A stretch of 64,000 bases of DNA from Celeribacter baekdonensis (GCF_900102315.1 NZ_FNBL01000002.1:221194-285193), one strand, 5' to 3'. Counted from the first letter of the stretch, positions 48,063 to 57,103 are shown. The notes: a model not told the origin generated them from the sequence alone. Program-made: numbers and translations.

Positions 48063-48842
48063 ATGCTTCTCTGTATCGACACCGGCAACACCAACACCGT
48101 CTTTTCCATCTGGGACGGAACCGATTTCATCGCCACATGGCGCACCTCGACCGAACATCAACGCACGGCGGATCAATATTATGTCTGGCTGGCGACCTTG
48201 ATGAATTTTCAAAAAATCGAGGCCGACATCACCGAGGTGATCATTTCCTCCACCGTGCCGCGGGTGGTGTTTAACCTGCGGGTTCTGGCCAATCGTTACT
48301 TCGATTGTCGTCCCCTTGTGGTCGGCAAACCCGAATGTCTTTTGCCCCATGCGCCGCGTGTGGACGAGGGGACAACGGTCGGCCCCGACCGTCTGGTCAA
48401 CTCCGCCGCCGCGTTTGATACATTCGGTGGCGATCTGATCGTGGTTGATTTCGGCACGGCCACCACATTTGATGTCGTGGCCGAAGATGGCGCTTATGTC
48501 GGCGGCGTGATTTCGCCCGGCGTCAACACCTCGCTTGAATCCCTGCACCTCAAAGCCGCAGCATTGCCGCATGTGGACGTGACCATGCCGGATAAAGTGA
48601 TTGGCACCAACACGGTGGCCTGTATGCAATCGGGGGTATTTTGGGGCTATGTCGGCCTCGTGCGCGAAACCTGTAACCGGATTAAGGTCGAATATGACCG
48701 CCCGATGCAAGTCATCGCCACCGGAGGCCTTGCGCCTTTGTTCAATCAGGGCCACAAACTCTTTGACGCATTTGACGAATTCCTGACCATTCGCGGCCTC
48801 GTGGTCATTCACCAATATAATAAGGATCAGGGCAACATATGA
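48063..48842 (+). CDS. coaX: Type III pantothenate kinase
   Basis: First step of coenzyme A synthesis. The 259-residue ASKHA-fold kinase has IDTGNTNTVFSIWDG, the catalytic-region VDFGTATTFDVV and ISPGVNTSLESLHLKAAALP. It starts immediately after the birA stop and overlaps the RNase J start by four bases. The order nuoN-birA-coaX-rnj recurs in alphaproteobacteria. Confidence 0.96.
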   Translation: MLLCIDTGNTNTVFSIWDGTDFIATWRTSTEHQRTADQYYVWLATLMNFQKIEADITEVIISSTVPRVVFNLRVLANRYFDCRPLVVGKPECLLPHAPRVDEGTTVGPDRLVNSAAAFDTFGGDLIVVDFGTATTFDVVAEDGAYVGGVISPGVNTSLESLHLKAAALPHVDVTMPDKVIGTNTVACMQSGVFWGYVGLVRETCNRIKVEYDRPMQVIATGGLAPLFNQGHKLFDAFDEFLTIRGLVVIHQYNKDQGNI

Positions 48843-50503
48843 GCGATAGACTTCTTTACCTCCCGTTAGGCGGCGCCGGCGAAATCGGCATGAACTGTTA
48901 TGTGTACGGCTATGGCCCGGCGGGCAGCGAACGCTATATCGTCGTCGATCTCGGCGTGACGTTCCCCTCGATGGATGGCACCCCCGGTGTCGATCTCATC
49001 TTTGCCGACATTGCGTGGCTGGTGGAGCGCAAGGACCGGATCGACGCTATTTTCATCACCCATGCGCATGAGGATCACGTTGGCGCGGTCGGTCATCTTT
49101 GGCCCCGTCTCGGCGCGCCGATCTATGCCCGTGCTTTCACCGCCCACCTCGCGCGGCTGAAATTCGAAGAGCACGGTCATGATGAGTTGATGATCAAAAC
49201 CGTCTCGAAATGGCCGGACACAACGACCGTTGGGGCCTTTACCGTCGGCTTCCTGCCGATCTCGCATTCGATCCCCGAAAGCTCGGCCTTGGTCATCGAC
49301 ACGCCTGCGGGGCGGATCATCCACACTGGCGATTTCAAACTCGACGAGACCCCGGTGGTGGGCGAGGCCTTTGATCGCGCGCTTTGGGAAGAGGTGTCGA
49401 AAGACGGCATCAAAGCCATGGTGTGCGATTCCACCAACGTGTTTTCGCCCAATCCTGGCCGCTCTGAATCCGAAGTCATCGGCCCGCTCACCGAGCTGAT
49501 CGCCGGACTTGACGGCATGGTCGCCGCCACGACATTTGCCTCCAACATCGCTCGGGTCAAAACCTTGGCTGTTGCGGGCGCGAAAGCGGGACGTTCCGTG
49601 GTGCTTTTGGGCCGCGCGATGCGCCGGATGATCACCGCCGCGATTGAAACCGGGATCATTTCCGATTTCCCCGCCACGGTGTCGCCGGAAAATGCCACCG
49701 ATATTCCGCGCGAAAACCTGATGTTGCTGACCACCGGGTCGCAGGGCGAACATCGTGCGGCGACCGCACAATTGTCGCGTGGCAAATACCTCGGCCTGAA
49801 ATTCGCCGCCGGTGACACGATGATTTTCTCCTCGAAAACCATCCCTGGCAACGAAGTTTCTGTCGGTCGGATCGTCAACGCGTTTTCCGAGATGGACGTC
49901 AATGTGATCTCTGACCAGGATGGCTTGTTCCACGTCTCAGGTCACGCCAATCGTCCCGATCTTGCGACCCTGCACGAGGTTGTTAAACCGCAGGTCGTCA
50001 TCCCGATGCACGGCGAACACCGCCATCTGCGCGAACATGCGAAACTTGCGGAATCCAACGGGTTTCAGGCTGTGGTTGCGCCGAATGGTGTCTGTCTTGA
50101 TCTGTCGGGCAATGCGCCGCGCGTGGTTGAATATGTCGAAACCGGGCGGACGTATCTTGATGGGTCAATCCAGATCGGCGCGATGGATGGCATTGTGCGC
50201 GACCGGATTCGCATGGCCATGAACGGGTTGATTGTTGCCACGGTGATCATTGAGGACAACGAGCCTTTGGGCGATTGCTGGTGCGAAGTGCGTGGCCTGC
50301 CCGAGGTCGGCCTGTCGCGTGCGCCGTTGGTGGATGTGTTGGAAGAGGATGTGAACCAATTCCTGATGCGCGCCAAGCCCAAGACCCTTTCGGATGACGG
50401 CAAACTCGAAGAAGAGATGCGTCGCATCATTCGCAAATCGACCCATGAAGAGACCGGCAAAAAGCCGGAGGTCCAAATCGTGATCTCCCGCCTGTCCAAT
50501 TGA
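48839..50503 (+). CDS. rnj: Ribonuclease J
   Basis: A 554-residue metallo-beta-lactamase/beta-CASP nuclease involved in mRNA decay and rRNA maturation. The zinc motif HAHEDH is present in FITHAHEDHVGAVGH, the HTGDFKLDETP aspartate region follows, and the beta-CASP/C-terminal motif PMHGEHRHLREHAKLA is complete. Last gene of the co-directional block that starts with nuoA. Two hairpins follow as terminators. Confidence 0.96.
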   Translation: MSDRLLYLPLGGAGEIGMNCYVYGYGPAGSERYIVVDLGVTFPSMDGTPGVDLIFADIAWLVERKDRIDAIFITHAHEDHVGAVGHLWPRLGAPIYARAFTAHLARLKFEEHGHDELMIKTVSKWPDTTTVGAFTVGFLPISHSIPESSALVIDTPAGRIIHTGDFKLDETPVVGEAFDRALWEEVSKDGIKAMVCDSTNVFSPNPGRSESEVIGPLTELIAGLDGMVAATTFASNIARVKTLAVAGAKAGRSVVLLGRAMRRMITAAIETGIISDFPATVSPENATDIPRENLMLLTTGSQGEHRAATAQLSRGKYLGLKFAAGDTMIFSSKTIPGNEVSVGRIVNAFSEMDVNVISDQDGLFHVSGHANRPDLATLHEVVKPQVVIPMHGEHRHLREHAKLAESNGFQAVVAPNGVCLDLSGNAPRVVEYVETGRTYLDGSIQIGAMDGIVRDRIRMAMNGLIVATVIIEDNEPLGDCWCEVRGLPEVGLSRAPLVDVLEEDVNQFLMRAKPKTLSDDGKLEEEMRRIIRKSTHEETGKKPEVQIVISRLSN

Positions 50504-50508
50504 ATTTT

Positions 50509-50541
50509 CCCCCGTAGCAGTTTTGGCTGCGGGGAGGTTTT
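50509..50541 (+). terminator. Hairpin 1 after RNase J gene
   Basis: CCCCGTAGC (ending at 50518) pairs with GCTGCGGGG at 50526-50534 through one G-U pair, followed by AGGTTTT. It starts six bases past the rnj stop. The T-run is short, so it may be only moderately strong. Confidence 0.65.
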
Positions 50542-50567
50542 GGGCCGAATCTGCAAATGCACAAAAC

Positions 50568-50593
50568 AAAACCCGCGCCATGGCGCGGGTTTT
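50568..50593. terminator. Bidirectional terminator between rnj and rhlE-like genes
   Basis: A perfect 26-base palindrome: four A, CCCGCGCCA, then its exact mirror TGGCGCGGG and four T, centred at 50580/50581. It serves the two convergent genes. Confidence 0.93.
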
Positions 50594-50620
50594 TGAATTT
50601 TTGCAAAGGATGCTTTGGCT

Positions 50621-52216
50621 TTAACTGGCGCTGCGTTCGTCAAAGCTTAATGCAATGAAAGAGGGCAGGTGATCGCCCAGACCCACAACCTTTTTATCAT
50701 CGTCGCGCCGACCGCGGCTGCGCGAACTGCTGTTGCGGTCCCGGTTCTCGGAGGATTTGCTATCAGAGGCGGCCTGTGATGTGCGCTGCTCGCGCTGCTC
50801 GCGGGGTTCACGCGGAGCGCGTTCTCTGGCGCGCGATTCCGGCTTTGCCTCCACAGTCTTTGCCGCCACAGTGGCCTCTTCTCGGGCCTCGGGGGCCTCT
50901 TGCGTCTGGCTCTCAGAGGCCTTCGCTTCTGTCGCCTCAACCGCCGTCTCCGGCTTGTCGGATTTGCGGCTTCTGCTGCTGCGCGAGCGGGTCCGTTTCG
51001 GTTTGTCCTCAGATTTGACCTCAACAGGGGCGTGATGCGAGGTCGTGCTCTCCGCCTCGGCAACGGTGCCCAAAGGATTGTCCAAACGCGGGATTTCTTT
51101 GCCAATCAGACGTTCCACATCCGCGAAATTCTTTTCGTCGCGCGGCTCACAGAGCATGATCGTTTTGCCATCTCGGCCTGCACGCCCCGTGCGCCCGATC
51201 CGGTGGACATAGTCCTCGGCGTGGCTTGGGACATCAAAGTTGAACACATGGGTCACAGACGGCACATCCAAACCGCGCGCGGCCACATCAGAGGCCACGA
51301 GGATTTTCAATTTGCCGTTGCGGAACCCGTCCAATGTTGCGTTGCGTTGACTTTGCTCCAGATCGCCATGGATTGGTGCCGCGTCATAGCCGTATTTTTT
51401 CAGGGATTGCGAGACGATATCGACATCGGTCTTGCGGTTACAAAACACGATTGCATTGTCGAGCTTTTCGCCCTCTAGGTCGATTAACGTACGCAAAAGA
51501 TGACGTTTTTCCGAGGCCGCGCGGTCGCGACGCGAGGCTTTGAACATCACCACATGCTGTTCGATGTTTTCGCCAGAGGTGGCTTGGCGCGCCACTTCGA
51601 TGCGAGCCGGGGCCGACAGGAAGGTGTTGGTGATCCGCTCGATTTCCGGTGCCATCGTGGCCGAGAAAAACAGCGTTTGGCGGGTGAACGGCGTGAGGCC
51701 AAAGATGCGTTCGATGTCGGGGATGAACCCCATGTCGAGCATCCGGTCGGCCTCGTCCACCACCATGACTTTGACGTCAGAGAGGATCAATTTGCCGCGT
51801 TCGAAATGATCGAGCAACCGGCCCGGTGTGGCGATCAAAACGTCCACGCCCTTGTCGATCAGGATATCCTGTTCTTTGAACGACACCCCCCCGATCAACA
51901 GAGCTTTGGTCAGCTTCATGTATTTGGTGTAGGTGTCAAAGTTCTCCGCCACCTGCGCCGCCAATTCGCGGGTCGGACAGAGTACGAGCGAGCGCGGCAT
52001 CCGGGCGCGGGCGCGGCCACGGCTGAGCAGGGTGATCATCGGCAAAACGAAGGAGGCGGTTTTGCCGGTCCCGGTCTGGGCGATGCCCAAGACATCCCGG
52101 CCCTCAAGGGCGGGGGGAATCGCACCGGCCTGAATCGGGGTCGGAGATTCGTAGCCAGCGTCCTCGATGGCTTTGAGAACTTTGGGAGCAAGGTTTAAGT
52201 CGGAAAATTTGGTCAA
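50621..52216 (-). CDS. rhlE: DEAD-box RNA helicase (RhlE-like)
   Basis: A helicase of about 531 residues. Motifs: Q-region SPTPIQAGAIP, Walker A AQTGTGKTA, DEAD box VVDEADRMLDMG, SAT, and HRIGRTGRAGR. After the core comes a long Arg/Ser/Glu-rich, disordered tail of about 170 residues, as in RhlE. A TTG start at 52216 is chosen because similarity begins at LTKFSDLNLAPKVLKAIEDA and GAAAGG lies upstream; the frame continues upstream to a GTG at 52324 without a ribosome site. Role in RNA remodelling; RNase J lies opposite. Confidence 0.9.
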   Translation of the reverse strand: MTKFSDLNLAPKVLKAIEDAGYESPTPIQAGAIPPALEGRDVLGIAQTGTGKTASFVLPMITLLSRGRARARMPRSLVLCPTRELAAQVAENFDTYTKYMKLTKALLIGGVSFKEQDILIDKGVDVLIATPGRLLDHFERGKLILSDVKVMVVDEADRMLDMGFIPDIERIFGLTPFTRQTLFFSATMAPEIERITNTFLSAPARIEVARQATSGENIEQHVVMFKASRRDRAASEKRHLLRTLIDLEGEKLDNAIVFCNRKTDVDIVSQSLKKYGYDAAPIHGDLEQSQRNATLDGFRNGKLKILVASDVAARGLDVPSVTHVFNFDVPSHAEDYVHRIGRTGRAGRDGKTIMLCEPRDEKNFADVERLIGKEIPRLDNPLGTVAEAESTTSHHAPVEVKSEDKPKRTRSRSSRSRKSDKPETAVEATEAKASESQTQEAPEAREEATVAAKTVEAKPESRARERAPREPREQREQRTSQAASDSKSSENRDRNSSSRSRGRRDDDKKVVGLGDHLPSFIALSFDERSAS

Positions 52217-52427
52217 GTCGTGCCTTTCGCGATATTGCGGCTGTTTTTTCGGCCGCAAATCCCGCGCGGCCCGTTCGGCCATATTGCCGATACGTCTGTG
52301 GAACGCCTCATACGCTTCAATCACGAAAAGGTCAAGGAATGCTGCGATTTGCGCACTGATTGCAACTGTGAATCTCTTTGTGCGTCTGGCACAGTGGGGT
52401 CAGAGGAAACCAAAGAGGAGACGCACG

Positions 52428-52847
52428 ATGATTAAAAAACATGGATCCGCGACATGGAGTGGTGATCTGAAAGAGGGCAAAGGGCTTGTTTCGACGCAAA
52501 GCGGCGTGCTCTCAGACGCGCGCTATGGTTTCAACACCCGTTTCGAAGACGGCATGGGCACCAACCCCGAAGAGTTGATCGGTGCGGCCCATGCGGGCTG
52601 TTTCTCGATGGCGCTGTCCGGCCAATTGGCCGAACGTGGCATCACCGCCGATCAGATCGAAACCAAATCCACCATTCACTTGTCGATGGAGGGCGGGCCG
52701 AAGATTGTGAAAGCGCATTTGACGGTTTCGATCCGCGCAGAGGGCGACAAGGCGCTGATCGAAGAGGCGGCAAAGGCGGCTGAAACCGGCTGTCCCGTGT
52801 CCAAGGTTTTGGACTGTGAGATCAGCATGGATCTGACGATCGCATAA
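52428..52847 (+). CDS. OsmC-family protein
   Basis: A 139-residue OsmC/Ohr-superfamily protein. The two redox cysteines are in AAHAGCFSMAL and ETGCPVSKVLDCEI, as in OsmC peroxidases that reduce organic hydroperoxides. The ATG at 52428 has AGAGGAG upstream. Convergent with prfC; a shared terminator lies between. No regulator is adjacent. Confidence 0.9.
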   Translation: MIKKHGSATWSGDLKEGKGLVSTQSGVLSDARYGFNTRFEDGMGTNPEELIGAAHAGCFSMALSGQLAERGITADQIETKSTIHLSMEGGPKIVKAHLTVSIRAEGDKALIEEAAKAAETGCPVSKVLDCEISMDLTIA

Positions 52848-52884
52848 ATCGGGTTTTGGACGAGAATGTTCGATTTCAAATGGT

Positions 52885-52918
52885 AAAGGCTGACCGCATT
52901 GCTGTGGTCAGCCTTTTT
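52885..52918. terminator. Bidirectional terminator between osmC-like and prfC
   Basis: AAAGGCTGACC at 52885-52895 pairs with GGTCAGCCTTT at 52906-52916 across a ten-base loop, ending in TTTTT. It lies between two convergent genes. Confidence 0.92.
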
Positions 52919-52948
52919 GGTTCGGTTTGTGCAATTTCAGAAACGGCG

Positions 52949-54556
52949 TCAAACCATCATTTCCTTGGTCGCCGACAGGGTCAGCGCCGGGTAGTCGCGC
53001 ACGATTCGGTCAATGTCCCATTGTAGGCGGGTCAAGAACACCGGGTCGCCGTCGTGGTCATAGGAGATATGTTGTTTGTTGGTGTTGATGAACTTGTCCA
53101 TCTCGGCTTTGGGCCCCGTGACCCAGCGCGCCGAGGTGAATTGCGACGCGTCAAACCGCACCGGCAGCCCGTATTCCAATTCAATCCGGCTGGCCAAAAC
53201 CTCGAACTGCAAGGCACCGACCACGCCGACGATGAAACCGGACCCAATGGCGGGTTTGAACACTTTCGCGGCCCCTTCTTCGGCGAATTGCATCAAAGCC
53301 TTTTCCAAATGCTTGGCCTTCATCGGGTCGCCCGCGCGCACGGTTTGCAACAGCTCGGGTGCAAAGCTTGGGATGCCGGTGACGCGGATGTCCTCGCCTT
53401 CGGTCAAGGTGTCGCCGATGCGCAATTGGCCGTGGTTCGGGATGCCCATGATGTCGCCAGCCCAGGCTTCTTCGGCCAATTCGCGGTCAGAGGCCAAAAA
53501 CAGCACCGGGTTGGAGATCGCCATCGGCTTTTTCGTGCGTACATGGGTGAGTTTCATACCGCGTTTGAAATGCCCCGAGGCCAAGCGCACAAAGGCCACG
53601 CGGTCGCGGTGTTTCGGGTCCATATTGGCCTGCACCTTGAACACATAGCCCATGACCTTGGTCTCATCCGGGCTGATCGGTCGTGGTGTGGCCTTTTGCA
53701 CCTGCGGCTCGGGGCCAAATTTGGCGATCCCGGCCATCAATTCCTGGACGCCAAAGGAGTTGATCGCGGAGCCGAACCAGATCGGCGTCATGGTGCCGTC
53801 CAAGAACGCCTGACGGTCAAACGCGGGCAACAATGCGCGCGCCATTTCCAATTCTTCTTTAAGCTGCTCCAACAGATGCGCAGGCACATGTTCGGCCAGT
53901 TTCGGGTCATCGAGGCCCTTGATCTTAATGCTGCCTGCGACCTTGTTGCGGTCCGCCCGGTCCATCAGTTCAAGGCGATCATTGATCACATCGTAACAGC
54001 CAACAAACTCGCGGCCCACGCCAATGGGCCAGCTTGCCGGGGTCACGTCAATCGCCAGGTTCTCTTGAATTTCATCAATGATATCAAAAGTATCCCGGCT
54101 CTCACGGTCCATCTTGTTACAAAAGGTCAGGATCGGCAGGTCGCGCATCCGGCAGACTTCAAACAGCTTGCGTGTTTGGCTTTCAACACCCTTCGCCCCG
54201 TCGATTACCATCACAGCCGCATCCACCGCCGTCAGCGTGCGGTAAGTGTCTTCGGAGAAATCCGAGTGACCGGGCGTGTCGACAAGATTGAAGCGATAGC
54301 CATCAAAATCAAAGGACATGGCCGAGGCCGACACGGAAATCCCGCGGTCCTTTTCCATTTGCATAAAGTCCGAGCGCGTCCGCCGCGCTTCGCCTTTGGC
54401 CCGCACCTGACCTGCCATCTGGATCGCGCCCCCGTACAACAGGAACTTCTCCGTCAACGTCGTTTTACCGGCGTCCGGGTGAGAAATAATGGCAAAGGTG
54501 CGCCGACGCGCAATTTCGTCAGGCAGAACAAGGGCGGTATGTGTGGCGTTTGACAT
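52949..54556 (-). CDS. prfC: Peptide chain release factor 3
   Basis: Translational GTPase of 535 residues that recycles RF1/RF2 after termination. G motifs: SHPDAGKTTL (G1), VDTPGHSDF (G3) and FCNKMDRES (G4). Lengths and the C-terminal region fit RF3 rather than EF-G. ATG at 54556 (MSNATHTALVL) is chosen over an in-frame TTG 36 bases upstream without resemblance. Confidence 0.96.
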   Translation of the reverse strand: MSNATHTALVLPDEIARRRTFAIISHPDAGKTTLTEKFLLYGGAIQMAGQVRAKGEARRTRSDFMQMEKDRGISVSASAMSFDFDGYRFNLVDTPGHSDFSEDTYRTLTAVDAAVMVIDGAKGVESQTRKLFEVCRMRDLPILTFCNKMDRESRDTFDIIDEIQENLAIDVTPASWPIGVGREFVGCYDVINDRLELMDRADRNKVAGSIKIKGLDDPKLAEHVPAHLLEQLKEELEMARALLPAFDRQAFLDGTMTPIWFGSAINSFGVQELMAGIAKFGPEPQVQKATPRPISPDETKVMGYVFKVQANMDPKHRDRVAFVRLASGHFKRGMKLTHVRTKKPMAISNPVLFLASDRELAEEAWAGDIMGIPNHGQLRIGDTLTEGEDIRVTGIPSFAPELLQTVRAGDPMKAKHLEKALMQFAEEGAAKVFKPAIGSGFIVGVVGALQFEVLASRIELEYGLPVRFDASQFTSARWVTGPKAEMDKFINTNKQHISYDHDGDPVFLTRLQWDIDRIVRDYPALTLSATKEMMV

Positions 54557-54745
54557 GAGGGCGGATATAGCGGGGCAGGGGCGAGGCGGCAATGGGGATA
54601 TGCAGCCTGTTGCCGCCCACCGTCGCCAAAACGATCAGGGGCGTCCTCCCATTGGAATAGGCGGTGGTCTGTGGCGTTGGGGGGGATGGGGCATCTTCAC
54701 GGCATTGGTCCTGTTTCAGGTCCCCTTGCCAAATTCTCCTTGCCA

Positions 54746-54772
54746 AACGAAAAACGCCCCCAAAAGGGAGCG
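54746..54772 (-). terminator. Terminator of the Hint-domain gene
   Basis: Read leftward, CGCTCCC and GGGGGCG pair around TTTT (plus-strand positions 54755-54772), followed by TTTTTCGTTT. It lies 34 bp past the stop of the Hint gene and copy 3 of the dispersed repeat lies between. Confidence 0.85.
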
Positions 54773-54781
54773 CCATTTAGG

Positions 54782-54803
54782 TTTCATTGCAGCTTAAATA
54801 CTC
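54782..54803 (-). repeat. Dispersed repeat GAGTATTT-N6-CGATRAAR, copy 3
   Basis: On the minus strand, GAGTATTT, six bases, CAATGAAA. It lies directly after the stop of the Hint-domain gene (54806), the same position relative to a stop as copies 1 and 4. Confidence 0.65.
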
Positions 54804-54805
54804 AA

Positions 54806-55840
54806 TTACGCCGAGGCCGAGCGCAGCAGTTCCGCCGCAACAGAGGGCTCCAACATGCCATCATGCAATTCAAACGCGCGTGGCGACTCAGCGACGGCGT
54901 GGGTGGTTCTGATCCGGGCCTGTATGTCTGCGGGGAGGGCGGATCGCACCTGCCCATCAACAAACATGCTCTCGGCGGCGATGCCTTCGGCGTAGATGAT
55001 TTCATGGCTGTCAAACAGCAATTGGAAGTAATCGACAAACCCACCCTCGGTCTGAACGACATTGACGCCATTGACCAAAAGTTTTGCCTTTACAAGAACT
55101 TCGGCACGTCCTGCGCGGGCATGGTCACGGCGTTGATAGATGAAAATCCGGTGGTTTGGCGAGACAATCAGATCATGTTCGTTGTTCAAAGCGCCCTGTT
55201 TGATCACAATGGGGGCAAAGGCACCGGTGGCGCGGACGGTTTGTTGACCGATCCAACGGATTTCACGCGGTCCATGGTCGCGGGTCAAAACACGGTCGCC
55301 CACGGCCAACTCTTCGATTGGTTTTTGTAGCCCATTGGCCAATGTGATCCGTGTGCCTCGGGTAAAGGCGACATAGGCGACCTCTGCCAGACGCGCCCGC
55401 GCGCTGTCTCGGTCGATTTTGACCAACACATATTCGATGTCGGGATCAATCGGGGCAAAAGGCAACAGATAGGTGTCTTCGATCAGGCCCGTTGCATCGG
55501 TCTCAATCAGAATCAGCGCCTCAACTGTCGCGCCTGAACCGGCCATAAACGTGGCCACACAATCGAGGTGAAGCGCGGCCCCGGTTTGGTGGCCCAATTG
55601 GGAGTTAGCCGCAATGCTCAAACCCGTTTCATCCACCACAATGGACAGGCGCTCACGCTTGGCGGTTTTTTTCAGGCAATAGGCATCGGCCAGTTCAATT
55701 TCATCAGCATGTCCAATGGGTTCGCCAAGGTTGATGCCATGTCTGACACAAAAATCAATGGCGCGGTACACCGGAAGTGTCTGCACGGGGCCGGTCGGGG
55801 CCATGTGGTTTTGTGTTTTGCCTCTCATCTGCGTGTTCAT
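54806..55840 (-). CDS. Hint-domain protein lacking the usual cysteine
   Basis: A 344-residue protein. Residues about 155-300 form a Hint (hedgehog/intein-type) domain of the kind frequent in Rhodobacteraceae: FTRGTRITLANGLQKPIEEL, GDRVLTRDHGPREIRWIG and IVSPNHRIFI. The residue before FTRGT, usually the nucleophilic Cys, is Ala158 here (GCC codon), so self-processing is unlikely. The N-terminal part is not recognised. Start at 55840 follows a G-rich stretch; an upstream ATG at 55858 is also possible. GC is lower than in neighbours. Confidence 0.8.
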   Translation of the reverse strand: MNTQMRGKTQNHMAPTGPVQTLPVYRAIDFCVRHGINLGEPIGHADEIELADAYCLKKTAKRERLSIVVDETGLSIAANSQLGHQTGAALHLDCVATFMAGSGATVEALILIETDATGLIEDTYLLPFAPIDPDIEYVLVKIDRDSARARLAEVAYVAFTRGTRITLANGLQKPIEELAVGDRVLTRDHGPREIRWIGQQTVRATGAFAPIVIKQGALNNEHDLIVSPNHRIFIYQRRDHARAGRAEVLVKAKLLVNGVNVVQTEGGFVDYFQLLFDSHEIIYAEGIAAESMFVDGQVRSALPADIQARIRTTHAVAESPRAFELHDGMLEPSVAAELLRSASA

Positions 55841-56292
55841 CACTCCCCCCGACCACATTCTTTGACAGTTGCACGGATGAAAGCGGTCACACAGGGCCTA
55901 CTGTGCCGACGCATCTCGAATCCGTTCTGTTCCACCACCATCAGGCAGGTATTATGTCTGGAAAAGCCTTGTTTGTACACTGTTCTACTCCGCACCCTCG
56001 TGACACCAACACTCATCACAACGCATTCAAGCTATTTGGAACAAGCTATTTGGAAACAGTGGCAGGATTTTGTCAGGACTGGTTCAATGTTGGGGGAATT
56101 GGGCGGAAATCGTGCCATTTTGGTGAACGCGTGAGTGCCAATGTATCGGTCGCATATGACGGATATTCGACTCGGCCTCGTCGAGGCCTGTGGTCCGAAG
56201 AGAGTGATGAAAGGTGACATCCGACGGGGGTAGCCCTAAAACAAGGCGATATGCGACGACATCAACGCGACGATCACGAAGGGAAGATAAGG
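55841..56292. other. Low-GC gap with tandem and inverted repeats
   Basis: About 450 bp between the Hint gene and the SDR gene. An 87-codon rightward frame (ATG at 55954, ending 56217) has a fair ribosome site, but its codon choice is unlike the neighbours and it resembles nothing I know, so it is not called. The gap contains a perfect 14-bp tandem duplication and a 15-base palindrome (GGCCTCG-T-CGAGGCC at 56174-56188). Confidence 0.45.
56028..56055. repeat. Perfect tandem duplication, 14-bp unit
   Basis: CAAGCTATTTGGAA occurs twice in a row at 56028-56041 and 56042-56055. As 14 is not a multiple of three, it shifts any reading frame passing through it. It looks like a recent slippage event. 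Confidence 0.9.
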
Positions 56293-57072
56293 ATGGATCT
56301 TGGGATCAGTGGAAAGCGGGCTTTGGTCTGTGCCTCCTCCAAAGGGCTTGGTCTGGGCTGTGCCCGTGCCTTGGCCGAGGCGGGGGTGGATTTGGTGATG
56401 AATGCGCGCGGAAGCGAGGCGTTGGAGCGTGCCGCCGCCGGGATTCGCCAAGATTTCGGCGTTTCGGTCACCACCGTTGCCGCCGATGTGACCTCGGACG
56501 ATGGCCGCGCCGCCTTGCTCAAAGCTGCGGGAGAGGTCGATATTCTGGTCACCAATGCGGGTGGCCCGCCGCCGGGCATGTGGACCGATTGGGACCGCGA
56601 GGATTTCATAAAGGCGTTGGATGCCAATATGTTGACGCCGATTGCGTTGATCAAAGCGCTGGTGCCGGGGATGATGGACCGGGGCTGGGGCCGGGTGGTG
56701 AATATCACCTCCGTCTCCGTCAAGGCGCCGATTGCCGTTTTAGGCCTCTCGAATGCTGCGCGCACCGGGCTGACGGGGTATGTTGCCGGGACCTCACGGC
56801 AAGTGGCGGCCAAGGGCGTGATCATGAACAACCTGTTGCCGGGGCTTCATGCCACCGACCGTACGGTGTCCTTGGACAAGGCGGCCTCGGAGGCCTCTGG
56901 CAAACCCGCAGCAGAGATTCGCGCCGCAAAAGTAGCGGCCATTCCCGCCGGGCGTTACGGCACGGCTGAGGAGTTTGGCGCCACATGTGCGTTCATGTGT
57001 TCGCAATTTGCGGGCTTTATGGTCGGGCAAAACATCCTCTTGGATGGCGGGGCAACGACGACCACGATGTGA
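56293..57072 (+). CDS. SDR-family oxidoreductase with altered catalytic motif
   Basis: A 259-residue Rossmann-fold protein. The nucleotide-binding loop is ASSKGLGLG and the NNAG-type motif reads TNAGGPPPG. Ser140 of the triad is present (VNITS), but the Tyr and Lys of YxxxK, expected 13 and 17 residues later, are Ser153 and Arg157 (LSNAARTGL). C-terminal end DGGATTTTM is as in FabG-like SDRs. A known atypical branch shares this change, as far as I recall. Substrate unknown. ATG at 56293 gives the family N-terminus MDLGISGKRALV. Confidence 0.88.
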   Translation: MDLGISGKRALVCASSKGLGLGCARALAEAGVDLVMNARGSEALERAAAGIRQDFGVSVTTVAADVTSDDGRAALLKAAGEVDILVTNAGGPPPGMWTDWDREDFIKALDANMLTPIALIKALVPGMMDRGWGRVVNITSVSVKAPIAVLGLSNAARTGLTGYVAGTSRQVAAKGVIMNNLLPGLHATDRTVSLDKAASEASGKPAAEIRAAKVAAIPAGRYGTAEEFGATCAFMCSQFAGFMVGQNILLDGGATTTTM

Positions 57073-57078
57073 TCCGCT

Positions 57079-57103
57079 CCGCCGCCCGCACTTTGGGCGG
57101 CGG
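57079..57103 (+). terminator. GC-rich hairpin after the SDR gene
   Basis: CCGCCGCCC at 57079-57087 pairs with GGGCGGCGG at 57095-57103 over a seven-base loop. No T-run follows, so it may stabilise the 3' end rather than terminate by itself. Confidence 0.5.

Noticed and set aside
56174-56188. Palindrome GGCCTCG-T-CGAGGCC as a transposon end or attachment site
   Set aside because: No partner copy, target duplication, integrase or transposase is present.
55954-56217. An 87-codon rightward frame in the low-GC gap
   Set aside because: Codon use differs from neighbours, a frame-shifting 14-bp tandem copy lies inside and no similarity is seen; kept only as part of the gap description.
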